45,179 nucleotides of DNA from assembly GCF_001476655.1 (NCBI RefSeq), contig NZ_LDRT01000008.1, positions 1 to 45,179 on the forward strand, read 5' to 3'. The position numbers and the translations under genes are program-made. How positions within the stretch are numbered: position 1 is the stretch's first letter; every line of letters starts with the position of its first letter. The stretch comes from Microbacterium testaceum (GTDB lineage: Bacteria > Actinomycetota > Actinomycetes > Actinomycetales > Microbacteriaceae). The notes below the pieces were generated by a model. That model worked only from the letters and a program-made list of their open reading frames with translations. It was not told the DNA's origin and searched no databases. Positions 1-7,754 of this stretch are shown one piece after another.

Positions 1-3
1 CGC

Positions 4-69
4 CCGTTGAGTGTCCAAGACACGCCGTAACCGCCCCCGGCATAACGGCGTGTTCTGGACACTCAACGG
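4..69. repeat. Long imperfect inverted repeat (REP-like)
   Basis: Arms at 4-30 and 43-69 are reverse complements at 24 of 27 positions (mismatches at the second, twelfth and thirteenth pairs), around a 12-base GC-rich loop at 31-42. The core of the arm is GTTGAGTGTCC. It lies downstream of the minus-strand permease that ends at 129 and could cap its transcript, but there is no T-run, so a dispersed palindromic element is equally likely. I saw no second copy in the window. Confidence 0.75.
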
Positions 70-70
70 T

Positions 71-88
71 GGGGATGCCGGCATCCCC
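71..88. repeat. Perfect 18-bp palindrome of two GGATGCC heptamers
   Basis: GGGGATGCC is followed directly by its reverse complement GGCATCCCC, giving 9-bp arms without a loop. It sits 40 bases beyond the stop codon of the permease (minus strand) and may add to its terminator. The heptamer GGATGCC/GGCATCC recurs across the whole window. Confidence 0.7.
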
Positions 89-128
89 GGCCCGCGCGAG
101 CCCGAGCGCCGCGCCCACCCCGCGCGGA

Positions 129-1679
129 TCAGTCCTTCGTGCCGCGCGCCTTCTTCTCGCGCGGCTGCGGGAACGGGCTCGGCACCACGGGCACCGTGCC
201 CGTGTAGCCCTCGCGCTCGGCGGCGAGCTCGGCGATGCGCTTCCGGCACGCGAACCATCCGGCCGTGACGAGCAGGCTCGCGACGATCGCGACGACGAGC
301 GTCGCAGGCGAGTCGATGAACACCAGCACCAGCACGATCGCGAGGAAGATGAGCGTCGCGTAGCCCGTGTAGGGCGCCCAGAACAGGCGGAACTTCGGGC
401 GGACCAGCTCTCCACGGTCGGCCAGGCGCTTGAACTTCATCTGGCAGAGCATGATGGTCGCCCAAGTGACCAGGATGCCGACGGCGGCGACGTTCAGCAC
501 CGTCTCGAACGCATCGCTCGGTGCCACGAAGTTGATCACGACACCGAAGAGGGCGACGAATGCGGTGATCGCGATGCCGCCGTAGGGCACGCCCGCCTTG
601 TTCATGCGCGCCGCGAACTTCGGCGCGGAGCCCGCCACCGCCATCGAGCGCAGGATGCGGCCGGTGGAGTACAGCCCCGCGTTCAGCGACGACAGCGCCG
701 CGGTGAGCACGACGAGGTTCATGATCACGTCGACGCCCGGCACCCCGATGGAGCCGAAGAAGGTCACGAACGGGCTCTCGTCCTTCGAGTACGCCGTGAA
801 CGGCAGCAGCAGGGCGAGCAGCAGGACGGAGCCGACGTAGAAGATCGCGACGCGGAAGATGACCGAGTTGATCGCGCGCGGCATGACCTTCTCGGGGTTC
901 TTCGTCTCACCGGCCGCGGTTCCGACGAGCTCGATCGAGGCGTACGCGAAGACCACGCCCTGCATGAGGATGATCGCGGGCAGGATGCCGTTGGGGAAGA
1001 ACCCGCCGTTGTCGGCGATGAGCGAGAACCCGGTGGGCGCGCCGGTCGGCGTGCCGAAGATCACGAAGTAGATGCCGACGAGCAGGAACGCGACCAGTGC
1101 GGCGACCTTGATCAGCGCGAACCAGAACTCCAGCTCGCCGAACACCTTCACCGACACCAGGTTGACCGCGAGCACGGTCACCAGGGCGGCGAGCGCCCAG
1201 ACCCACTGCGGAACGGCACCGATCCACGGCACGTACTTGCCGAAGAAGTTCATGTAGAGCGCGGCGGCGGTGATGTCGACCATCGTCGTCGTCGCCCAGT
1301 TGATCCAGTAGAACCACCCCGAGACGAAGGCGGCCTTCTCGCCGAAGAACTCACGGGCGTACGAGACGAACGAGCCCGAGGTCGGTCGGTGCAGGACGAG
1401 CTCGCCGAGCGCTCGAAGGATGAAGAACGCGAAGAGCCCGCACACCGCGTACGAGATGACGATCGACGGGCCGGCTTGCGCCAGGCGCCCGCCCGCTCCG
1501 AGGAAGAGCCCCGTGCCGATGGCACCGCCGATGGCGATCATCTGCACCTGACGCGACGTCAGCCGCTTGTGGTACCCGGCGTCCTCGAGCTGAACGGTCG
1601 AGGTGTGGATCTGCTCGGCAGCGTCGCCGGAGCGGGGGGTGGAGTCAGTCACGTACCCATCATTCGTTTCACGCACCAT
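129..1679 (-). CDS. Amino acid permease, APC superfamily
   Basis: A 516-residue integral membrane protein of the amino acid-polyamine-organocation superfamily (AAT branch: GabP, AnsP, AroP, LysP). After a hydrophilic head of about 40 residues, the first membrane segment carries the family signature 'IGGAIGTGLFLGAG', which shapes the substrate site in transmembrane helix 1. About 12 hydrophobic segments follow, with a short polar tail. These carriers import amino acids by proton symport across the cytoplasmic membrane. The exact substrate cannot be read from sequence; asparagine or GABA type is plausible. It follows corA on the same strand after a 45-base gap, so the two may share a transcript. 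The ATG at 1679 has only a weak ribosome-binding site; a GTG at 1652 is an alternative start. Confidence 0.9.
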   Translation of the reverse strand: MVRETNDGYVTDSTPRSGDAAEQIHTSTVQLEDAGYHKRLTSRQVQMIAIGGAIGTGLFLGAGGRLAQAGPSIVISYAVCGLFAFFILRALGELVLHRPTSGSFVSYAREFFGEKAAFVSGWFYWINWATTTMVDITAAALYMNFFGKYVPWIGAVPQWVWALAALVTVLAVNLVSVKVFGELEFWFALIKVAALVAFLLVGIYFVIFGTPTGAPTGFSLIADNGGFFPNGILPAIILMQGVVFAYASIELVGTAAGETKNPEKVMPRAINSVIFRVAIFYVGSVLLLALLLPFTAYSKDESPFVTFFGSIGVPGVDVIMNLVVLTAALSSLNAGLYSTGRILRSMAVAGSAPKFAARMNKAGVPYGGIAITAFVALFGVVINFVAPSDAFETVLNVAAVGILVTWATIMLCQMKFKRLADRGELVRPKFRLFWAPYTGYATLIFLAIVLVLVFIDSPATLVVAIVASLLVTAGWFACRKRIAELAAEREGYTGTVPVVPSPFPQPREKKARGTKD

Positions 1680-1724
1680 CTGTCCAGCAAGCGCGCCGAG
1701 TGTCGGGATTCCGGATGCCGCCTG

Positions 1725-2723
1725 CTACAGCCACTTCTTGGCCTTGAACGTCAGCCAGAGGCCGGCGGACACGACCACCATCAGCACGAGGGCCATGGGG
1801 TAGCCGAACTCCCAGTCCAACTCGGGCATGTTCTTGAAGTTCATGCCGTAGATCCCGCCGATCAGCGAGGGGCCGAAGAGGATCGCCGCCCATCCCGAGA
1901 TCTTCTTCACCTGCTCGTTCTGCTCGAGCGAGGTCTCGGTCTGCCGTTGCGTCACGAGCGTCGCGTTCACGGTGAGCGCGTTGTCGAGGATCGACCGCAT
2001 CGACGTGAGCTTGTCGCACTGCCGCAGGACGTGGTCGAGCACGTCCCGCAGCGATCGCTGCAGCTCGATGTCGACCCCGTACTTCTCGGCTCCGCGCAGC
2101 AGCGCCTGCAGCATGTCGCGCAGCGGCTCCACCGCCCGCTGGAAGTGGATGACCTCGCGGGCGAGCTCGTAGATGCGCTGGGTCAGCTCGGTCCCCCCTG
2201 CTCCGAAGAGCTGGTCCTCGATCTCGTCGACGTCGTTCTGGAGCCCGCGGGCGACGGGGTCGTACTGGTCGACGACCTCGTCGAAGATCGCGTAGAGCAC
2301 CGCTTCGGGGCCCCGGGCCAGCAGTTCGGGCTGTTCCTCCAGGCGGTGGCGCACGCGCGCGAGGTCGGGTACCTCGGCGTGCCGCACGGTGACGACGTAG
2401 TCCTGGCCGACGAACACGTGGAGTTCGCCGAACTCGACCGTCTCGGTCTCGTCGATGTACCGCGCGGGACGCAGCACCGCGAAGAGGTTCCCGCCGTACC
2501 GCTCGAGCTTGGCGCGCTGGTGCCCGGCGAGAGCGTCCTCCACGGCGAGGGGGTGCAACGAGAACTCCGCGGCGACGCGTTCGAGCTCTTCGGGCGAGGG
2601 CCGCAGCAGACCGATCCACGCCATCCCCCCGTGATCCTCCATGTACTCGAACGTCTGGTCGAGGCTGGCGGGGTTCTCGATGCGGTGGCCGTCGACGTAC
2701 ACGGCGCTATCGATGATGGGCAT
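1725..2723 (-). CDS. corA: CorA-type magnesium/cobalt transporter
   Basis: A 332-residue protein of the CorA/MIT family, a homopentameric divalent-cation channel that brings Mg2+ into the cell. The large N-terminal cytoplasmic part (residues 1 to about 265) is acidic and helical, as in the CorA funnel. The C-terminus has two membrane helices with the diagnostic pore-loop motif YGMNF at the end of the first and a basic tail (KAKKWL) after the second. 'MPELDWEFGYP' between the helices is the usual periplasmic loop. Length is typical. No magnesium riboswitch is evident in the 120 bases upstream. It is followed by the amino acid permease on the same strand. Confidence 0.93.
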   Translation of the reverse strand: MPIIDSAVYVDGHRIENPASLDQTFEYMEDHGGMAWIGLLRPSPEELERVAAEFSLHPLAVEDALAGHQRAKLERYGGNLFAVLRPARYIDETETVEFGELHVFVGQDYVVTVRHAEVPDLARVRHRLEEQPELLARGPEAVLYAIFDEVVDQYDPVARGLQNDVDEIEDQLFGAGGTELTQRIYELAREVIHFQRAVEPLRDMLQALLRGAEKYGVDIELQRSLRDVLDHVLRQCDKLTSMRSILDNALTVNATLVTQRQTETSLEQNEQVKKISGWAAILFGPSLIGGIYGMNFKNMPELDWEFGYPMALVLMVVVSAGLWLTFKAKKWL

Positions 2724-2843
2724 GTATCAGTTCTACGCCCCGCAGGTGGACGAACGATGACGTGGGCCGAGCGGGCCCGAGAGAGGGCGCTCTTGCGGAC
2801 GAGATTCACAGCCGGGCCATAACGAACGACCTCGACGGCACCG

Positions 2844-3752
2844 TCAGCCGACGGGTTCGCTCAGGGGCTCGTCCGGAGCGGATCCCGGATGCCGCGCGCC
2901 CGGCGTGCGGCGGGAGGCGGCCGTCACCGCGCCGATGCTCGCCGCGATCACCAGGGCGATGCCGCCGACCTCGAGCCAGGAGAGGTGCTGGCCGAGGAGG
3001 AGGAATCCCGCGGTCGACGCGGTCGCCGGTCCCAGGCTCATGAGGATGGCGAAAGCGGACGCCGGCAGCCGCCGGAGCGCGACGAGTTCGAGGGCGTAGG
3101 GCACCGTCGACGACAGCACCGCGACCGCGGCCCCGAGAGCCAGGATGTCGAGGCGGAGCAGCATCGCGCCGGCTTGCACGATGCCCAGCGGGAGGGCGAT
3201 CACGGCACCGATCGCCATGGCCAGGGCCAGGCCGTCCAGGCGCGGGAAGGCGCGCCCGACGCGCGCCGAGGCGAGGATGTAGAGCGCCCAACTCACCGCC
3301 GCGCCGAGGGCGAACAGCACTCCGAGCGGATCGAGTCGTTCCCACCCGCCGGCCCCGAGCGCCGCGACCCCGGCGAGGGCGAGGGCGGCCCAGATCCAGC
3401 GCGCCAGACCGGTGGCGGTGAGGATCGAGAGGGCCAGAGGGCCGAGGACCTCGATGGTCACGGTGACCCCGAGCGGCAGCCTCTCGAGGGCTAGATAGAA
3501 CAGCCCGTTCATGGTCGCGAGGACGAGCCCGAACGCCACCACACCGCGCCAGTCCGCCGCCGAATGCCCGCGTACCCGCGGACGGGCGATGATCAGCAGC
3601 AACAGCGCCGAGAACAGCAGACGCAGCATGACGATGCCGAGCGGCCCCGTCTGCGGGAAGAGCATGACGGCGAAGGACGCGCCCACTTCTTGGCACGCCA
3701 GACCGACCAGGACCAGCGCCGCCGCCGACTGCGGGCCGCCGGGCGCCTTCAT
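2844..3752 (-). CDS. EamA-family (RhtA-like) exporter
   Basis: A 302-residue drug/metabolite transporter with about ten hydrophobic segments forming two EamA repeats. The order of features ('CQEVGASFAVMLFP' near the N-terminus, 'PLGVTVTIEVLGPL' in the middle, 'ALRRLPASAFAILMSLGPA' in the second repeat) matches the RhtA branch, which exports threonine, homoserine and related small amino acids. The polar C-terminal tail is likely cytoplasmic. It begins 7 bases after the stop codon of the upstream beta-lactamase-like lipoprotein gene, so the two are probably co-transcribed. Substrate is inferred from family only. Confidence 0.85.
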   Translation of the reverse strand: MKAPGGPQSAAALVLVGLACQEVGASFAVMLFPQTGPLGIVMLRLLFSALLLLIIARPRVRGHSAADWRGVVAFGLVLATMNGLFYLALERLPLGVTVTIEVLGPLALSILTATGLARWIWAALALAGVAALGAGGWERLDPLGVLFALGAAVSWALYILASARVGRAFPRLDGLALAMAIGAVIALPLGIVQAGAMLLRLDILALGAAVAVLSSTVPYALELVALRRLPASAFAILMSLGPATASTAGFLLLGQHLSWLEVGGIALVIAASIGAVTAASRRTPGARHPGSAPDEPLSEPVG

Positions 3753-3759
3753 TCCCGGG

Positions 3760-5031
3760 TCACGAGGCGGGGACGGCGCAGATCGCGTTGCCGACGATGC
3801 CGTCGCGCATCTGCTGGGCCGTCCACGGCAGTCCGGCCTCGGGGGCGGTCTGCCCGGACGCGGCGGGGGCCTTCGAGGCGATCGCGGCGAGCTCCCAGGC
3901 GAGCCAGGCCGCCGTCTTCTGGTTGCCCGCGGAGTTGTTCAACACCACCGAGACGGTCATGCCCGTCTGAGGATCGGCGAACGAGCCCACCATGTATCCG
4001 GCCGTCGCACCGAACTGTCCGATGAGCGAGCCCGCCTGGTAGGCGCCTCCCGCCGCGGTGAACCACGTCGGATCGTCGGCGCTGACCGGCAGGGGCGACG
4101 AGAATCGGTCGTTCCCCGCGGGCAGCAGGGCACCCGCCGCGAGCGCCTGCGTATAGCGCCCGAGGTCGGTGATGTCGGTGACCGCGCCGGACGCGGCCCC
4201 GCCGAAGCTCGCCGAGAGCACGGTGACGTCCTGCGGTTGATCGCAGGTCCATCCGCCGTCGGGGTTCTGCTGCGAGCGGAACCCCTCGAGCGCCGACGAG
4301 GAGGGCGCGGCGGCGGTCGGCCCCGGCAGCGCCGTGCCGGAAAGCCCGAGCGGCTCGGTGACTCTCTCACGGATGAGATCCGACAGCGATTCTCCGGTCG
4401 CGCGCTCGACGGCGAGCCCGGCGATCAGGTAGTTGGTGTCCGAGTCGGCGAAGGCTGCCCCGGGAGCGTTGCGCCGCGGGCTGGAGATCCCGTAGGCGAG
4501 GAGCTCGCGCGCGTTCCACGCCCGGTCCGGGTTGTTCCCTTCGACGCCCTGGAGCACCGATGAGTACGACCCGAGTCCCGAGGTGCCGTTGCAGAGCATC
4601 CGGAGCGTGATGTCGTCGTAGCCGGGCAGGTTGCTGACCCATGTCGTGACCGGGTCGTCGAGCTTGACGGTGCCGTCGGCGGCGAGGTCGTAGAGGACGT
4701 CGCAGGTCATCGCGCCGGTCACATCGGCCGCGCGGAAGTCGAGGTCGGCGGTGACCTCGGCCCCGCCGGGCCCCTGCGTGCCGAGACCCGACACCCACGT
4801 CCCGCTCCAGGGCACCCAGACGCCCACGATCGCCCCGCTCGATCCGGTGGCGGCCATCGCCGTGGTCACGGCACCGCGCAGCTCGGTGACGGTCTGATCG
4901 GCCAACGGGGCGTCGACCTGTGCCGGGACGTTGACCGCGACCGTGCTCTCGGGGGTGCATCCGCTCAGGATGACGGCGAGGACACCCGCGCCGACGATCG
5001 CGGCCGCCGCAGATCGACGCCATGTCCGCAT
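3760..5031 (-). CDS. Lipoprotein with beta-lactamase/DD-peptidase fold, catalytic motifs lost
   Basis: A 423-residue predicted lipoprotein: short basic head, hydrophobic stretch and lipobox LSGC (Cys25). The rest follows the class C beta-lactamase / serine hydrolase pattern (FR...VKLDDPVTTW, PG.xF...TNYLIAGL, VTEPLGL). Where active members have SxxK, this protein reads D103-V-T-G106. Where they have YxN it reads D196-S-D198. Where they have HxG it reads Q339-F-G341. All three catalytic motifs are therefore replaced while the scaffold is intact, which points to a binding or sensing role at the cell surface rather than hydrolysis. I chose ATG 5031, with AGGGGG about 8 bases upstream, over an in-frame GTG at 5076 that has no ribosome-binding site and would bury the signal peptide. 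It is the first gene of a pair with the RhtA-like exporter. Confidence 0.85.
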   Translation of the reverse strand: MRTWRRSAAAAIVGAGVLAVILSGCTPESTVAVNVPAQVDAPLADQTVTELRGAVTTAMAATGSSGAIVGVWVPWSGTWVSGLGTQGPGGAEVTADLDFRAADVTGAMTCDVLYDLAADGTVKLDDPVTTWVSNLPGYDDITLRMLCNGTSGLGSYSSVLQGVEGNNPDRAWNARELLAYGISSPRRNAPGAAFADSDTNYLIAGLAVERATGESLSDLIRERVTEPLGLSGTALPGPTAAAPSSSALEGFRSQQNPDGGWTCDQPQDVTVLSASFGGAASGAVTDITDLGRYTQALAAGALLPAGNDRFSSPLPVSADDPTWFTAAGGAYQAGSLIGQFGATAGYMVGSFADPQTGMTVSVVLNNSAGNQKTAAWLAWELAAIASKAPAASGQTAPEAGLPWTAQQMRDGIVGNAICAVPAS

Positions 5032-5201
5032 ACCGAAACCCCCTGGAATCCGCGCGCGACGAAGCACGCGCTTCACGATTCAAACACACGCCACCTGGGG
5101 GAATCCGCCGCTTGCGCTCCGCGGGCGTCACGTCTCCATTACATCTCGGTCGAGAACGCGGCGCGTACCCGTCCCTGCGGGAAACCACAGGAAATCGGGG
5201 G

Positions 5202-5230
5202 TTAGGTTGGCCTAACCTTATGCGTAAGAT
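5202..5230 (+). promoter_or_regulatory. DtxR/IdeR-type iron box overlapping the heme oxygenase promoter
   Basis: TTAGGTTGGCCTAACCTTA at 5202-5220 matches the 19-bp DtxR/IdeR operator (TWAGGTTAGSCTAACCTWA) almost throughout. A -10-like TAAGAT lies at 5225-5230, 17 bases after a -35-like position at 5202-5207. The ATG at 5237 is only 6 bases beyond the -10 and has no ribosome-binding site, so the transcript is probably leaderless. Iron-bound repressor would cover the -35 and spacer. Operator: strong; promoter hexamers: moderate. Confidence 0.85.
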
Positions 5231-5236
5231 GGCCCC

Positions 5237-5890
5237 ATGAACGCCGTCGTCCCGTTCTCCGCCGCTCTTCGCGAGCGCGCCAGCAGCGCCCACTCCCCGC
5301 ACGAGTGCGACGGCTTCATGGCGGACCTCCTGAACGGCACGGGCTCGCGCGACGACTACATCGCTCTCGTCGCGCAGCAGTGGTTCATCTACGAGGCGCT
5401 CGAGAGCGCGGCTCCGCGCATGCGGCACGACCCCGTGGCATCCGTTTTCCTCAGCGACAAGCTGACGCGCCTGCCCGCTCTGGAAGCCGACCTCACGTTC
5501 CTCCTCGGTCCGGACTGGCGCACCCAGATCACGGCGCTGCCCACGACGCAGGCGTACGTGTCGCGCATCCGTCGCGTCGCCGCCACCTGGCCCGGCGGCT
5601 TCGTCGCGCACCATTACACGCGGTACCTCGGCGACCTGTCCGGCGGACCGTTCATCGGCCGTCTCATGCAGCGGCGCTTCGGCTTCGACACGAACGGGAT
5701 CGGGTTCTTCCTGTTCGGCGACATCGCCGACCCGCGGGCGTTCAAGAACGTCTATCGCGAGCAGTTGGACGCCGTGCCGTGGGACGACGACGAGAAGGCC
5801 CGCGTGATCGACGAGGTGCTGGTCGCCTACCGGTTCAACACCGAGCTGTTCGCAGACCTCGCGCGGGCGAAGGCGTCTCAGGTCGCCTGA
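5237..5890 (+). CDS. hmuO: Heme oxygenase (biliverdin-producing)
   Basis: A 217-residue soluble protein of the HO-1/HmuO family, which opens heme with O2 and reductant to biliverdin, CO and free iron. The N-terminal LRERASSAH...FMADLLNG block carries the proximal heme ligand, His19. The distal helix appears as HHYTRYLGDLSGGPFIG, with the flexible GDLSGG glycines that contact heme and oxygen; the usual Gln after SGG is Pro here. Length is typical. The iron box just upstream means it is made under iron starvation, to take iron from heme. No heme importer is next to it. Its last 13 bases overlap the convergent helicase gene. Symbol assigned by family resemblance to corynebacterial hmuO. Confidence 0.93.
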   Translation: MNAVVPFSAALRERASSAHSPHECDGFMADLLNGTGSRDDYIALVAQQWFIYEALESAAPRMRHDPVASVFLSDKLTRLPALEADLTFLLGPDWRTQITALPTTQAYVSRIRRVAATWPGGFVAHHYTRYLGDLSGGPFIGRLMQRRFGFDTNGIGFFLFGDIADPRAFKNVYREQLDAVPWDDDEKARVIDEVLVAYRFNTELFADLARAKASQVA

Positions 5891-7260
5891 GCCTCGTTGC
5901 CCTCTCGGCGACCGAGCCACGCCTGCTTCATGAAGCGACGGACGTCCTCGTCGACGCGGATGTCGCTCGGCCGGAGCGGTCGGGACAGATAGAGACCGTC
6001 GAGAGAGGTCAGCCGGCTGAGGGCGACATACGTCTGTCCGGGAGCGAACGCCCCCGCCCCGAGGTCGACGACCGCGCGATCGTACGTCTTGCCCTGCGAC
6101 TTGTGGATCGTGACGGCCCACGCGAGCCGGAGGGGGAACTGCGTGAACTCCGCGACGATCTCGCGAGAGAGGTTCTTCGTACCCGGGTCGTACGCGTAGC
6201 GGTACCTCTCCCAGACAGCCGGCTCGACATCGTGCGCGATGCCGTCGACCTCGACGCGCACGCTGTCCCCGGCGATTCGCGTCACGGTGCCGATGGTGCC
6301 GTTGACCCAGCGCGGTGCCTCGCCGAACTGCGCCGCGTCGTTGCGGAGGAACATGACCTGCGCACCGACCTTCAGCGTGAGCTCCATCTCGGCCGGGTAG
6401 TTCGCCTCCCCGCGCCCGAAGTCGCCCGAGATCTCGGCGTTGGCCGTCTGCGTGCGACCGATGAGCTCGTCGAGGTGGCGACGGTTGATGCTGTTCACGC
6501 GGTCGTTGCGGGTGGCGAGCGTGATGATCGGATGCTCGCCGTCGGCCGGGTGCGGGGGCGTGCGGGCTCCGGCGGTGTTCAGGATGCCGGCCATCTCGGC
6601 CGTCACGCGTCCGTACCGCACCGCGTTCAGAAGCGTCTTGAAGCCCGGGTCGGACTGCCGGTGGATCTCGACGAGCTCGTTGACGTGAAGATCTGCCCCG
6701 TGACGCCCGATGTCGATGAGCCCGTCGCTCGCCGCCTCGCCCGACCACACCTTGGCGTCGAAGAACCAGAACGAGCGGTAGTGGTCGGCGATGTACCGCG
6801 CCTCGTCGCCCCGCGGGGGCACGGGGGCGAGCTGGTACGGATCGCCGAACATCACGATCTGGGTGCCGCCGAACGGCTCCGACCGCCGACCCCGGGCCTG
6901 CCGGAGGGAGCGGTCGATGGCATCCATGAGGTCGGCGTTGACCATCGAGATCTCGTCGATCACGAGCGTGTCGATTGCGTTGAGGATCTTGCGTGTGGCG
7001 TCGTTCTGGTCGATGTCGCCGTTCGCGATGAGGCCGATCGGCAGGCGGAACAGCGAGTGGATGGTCTGCCCCTCGACGTTGAGCGCCGCCACGCCCGTGG
7101 GTGCGCACACGGCGATCTGCTTCTGCGTGTTCCACGCGAGGTGCTGCAGGAGCGTCGACTTGCCGGTGCCGGCCCGGCCCGTGACGAACACGTGCTCCCG
7201 GGTGTCCTCGATCAACCGGAACAGCGCCTGCTGCTCGGCGGAAAGAGGCGGGGTGGTCAC
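5878..7260 (-). CDS. Pif1/RecD2-like DNA helicase (AAA ATPase)
   Basis: A 460-residue superfamily 1B helicase. Motif I (Walker A) is GRAGTGKST near residue 28. Next come CAPTGVAALNV with GQTIHSLF (Ia, typical of Pif1), VIDEISMV (Walker B), GDPYQLAPVPP (motif III), a divergent middle with LKVGAQVMFLRND, and near the C-terminus LAWAVTIHKSQGKTYD (motif V) and TYVALSRL (motif VI). Proteins of this type unwind 5'-to-3' and act on G-quadruplexes or stalled forks; the precise role here is unknown. The start is GTG at 7260, 9 bases after the merR stop, so it can be read from the merR promoter. Its 3' end overlaps the convergent heme oxygenase gene by 13 bases. Confidence 0.88.
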   Translation of the reverse strand: MTTPPLSAEQQALFRLIEDTREHVFVTGRAGTGKSTLLQHLAWNTQKQIAVCAPTGVAALNVEGQTIHSLFRLPIGLIANGDIDQNDATRKILNAIDTLVIDEISMVNADLMDAIDRSLRQARGRRSEPFGGTQIVMFGDPYQLAPVPPRGDEARYIADHYRSFWFFDAKVWSGEAASDGLIDIGRHGADLHVNELVEIHRQSDPGFKTLLNAVRYGRVTAEMAGILNTAGARTPPHPADGEHPIITLATRNDRVNSINRRHLDELIGRTQTANAEISGDFGRGEANYPAEMELTLKVGAQVMFLRNDAAQFGEAPRWVNGTIGTVTRIAGDSVRVEVDGIAHDVEPAVWERYRYAYDPGTKNLSREIVAEFTQFPLRLAWAVTIHKSQGKTYDRAVVDLGAGAFAPGQTYVALSRLTSLDGLYLSRPLRPSDIRVDEDVRRFMKQAWLGRREGNEAQAT

Positions 7261-7269
7261 CGATTCATG

Positions 7270-7704
7270 CTAGTTCGCGGGGACTTCGCCCGTCGGCTCG
7301 GTGTGGATGAGCAGCCACCGCGCCTCCCCGGAGAGCACATCCGCGACGTGGCTGCGGAACCGCGGACACTGCGTGATGTCGTGCGATCGACAGCGCAGGG
7401 CGTGCTCGGTCATCGCCCGCGCCTGGGCGATGTCGGCGGCGCGCCGCTCGAGCTCGGCGATGTGCTCCTCGAGCACCCGATGCCGGTCCGGCGCGCCCTT
7501 GTCCAGCAGCACACGGATCTGCTCGAGCGACATGCCCGCCGCCTTGTTCCGCAGGATGATCGCGATCCGGACGCTGTCGTCGTCCGAGTAGCGGCGGCGG
7601 CCGGCGGCATCCCGTTCCGGATGCAACAGCCCCTCGTCCTCCCAGTAGCGCAGCACGTGCGTCTCGAGTCCGAATCGCGCCGCCGCATCTCCGATTGACT
7701 TCAT
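7270..7704 (-). CDS. MerR-family regulator with a C-x7-C sensor pair
   Basis: A 144-residue MerR-type regulator: winged helix at residues 1-70 (FGLETHVLRYWEDEGLL, RRRYSDDD), a long dimerisation helix about 76-104, and a C-terminal loop with Cys105 and Cys113. The C-x7-C spacing equals that of the metal-binding loops of CueR/ZntR, so this may sense a metal or a thiol-reactive compound; the loop sequence itself does not tell which. It is transcribed divergently from a thioredoxin-reductase-like gene. Its ATG lies inside the 24-bp palindrome 7696-7719, implying a leaderless transcript and strict autoregulation. The Pif1-like helicase follows 9 bases downstream. Confidence 0.9.
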   Translation of the reverse strand: MKSIGDAAARFGLETHVLRYWEDEGLLHPERDAAGRRRYSDDDSVRIAIILRNKAAGMSLEQIRVLLDKGAPDRHRVLEEHIAELERRAADIAQARAMTEHALRCRSHDITQCPRFRSHVADVLSGEARWLLIHTEPTGEVPAN

Positions 7705-7725
7705 GTCGACATGAAGTCACACGAT
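7695..7725 (+). promoter_or_regulatory. MerR-type promoter with 24-bp perfect palindrome
   Basis: Bases 7696-7719 form a perfect 24-bp palindrome (half site TGACTTCATGTC). On the plus strand TTGACT (7695-7700) and CACGAT (7720-7725) can serve as -35 and -10 with a 19-bp spacer, the over-long spacing typical of MerR-activated promoters. The operator fills the spacer. Transcription would start near 7732, ahead of the GAAGGAG ribosome-binding site of the flavoprotein gene at 7755. The same palindrome contains the merR start codon on the minus strand. Confidence 0.8.
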
Positions 7726-7754
7726 GGTTCCGAACGCAAGCGAAGGAGTTCCCC

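Noticed and set aside
69..2822. A 917-codon open frame on the plus strand
   Set aside because: It runs opposite corA and the permease, both clear families. Its translation is dominated by Arg, Asp, Glu and His repeats, typical of antisense reading of high-GC genes.
4367..7698. Very long open frames (922 codons on minus from 7135 to 4367; 797 codons on plus from 5305 to 7698)
   Set aside because: They cross several well-supported genes in other frames and give low-complexity Arg/His-rich protein without domains.
7270..7704. SoxR-type iron-sulfur regulator
   Set aside because: SoxR needs four clustered cysteines; this protein has only Cys105 and Cys113 in its C-terminal loop.
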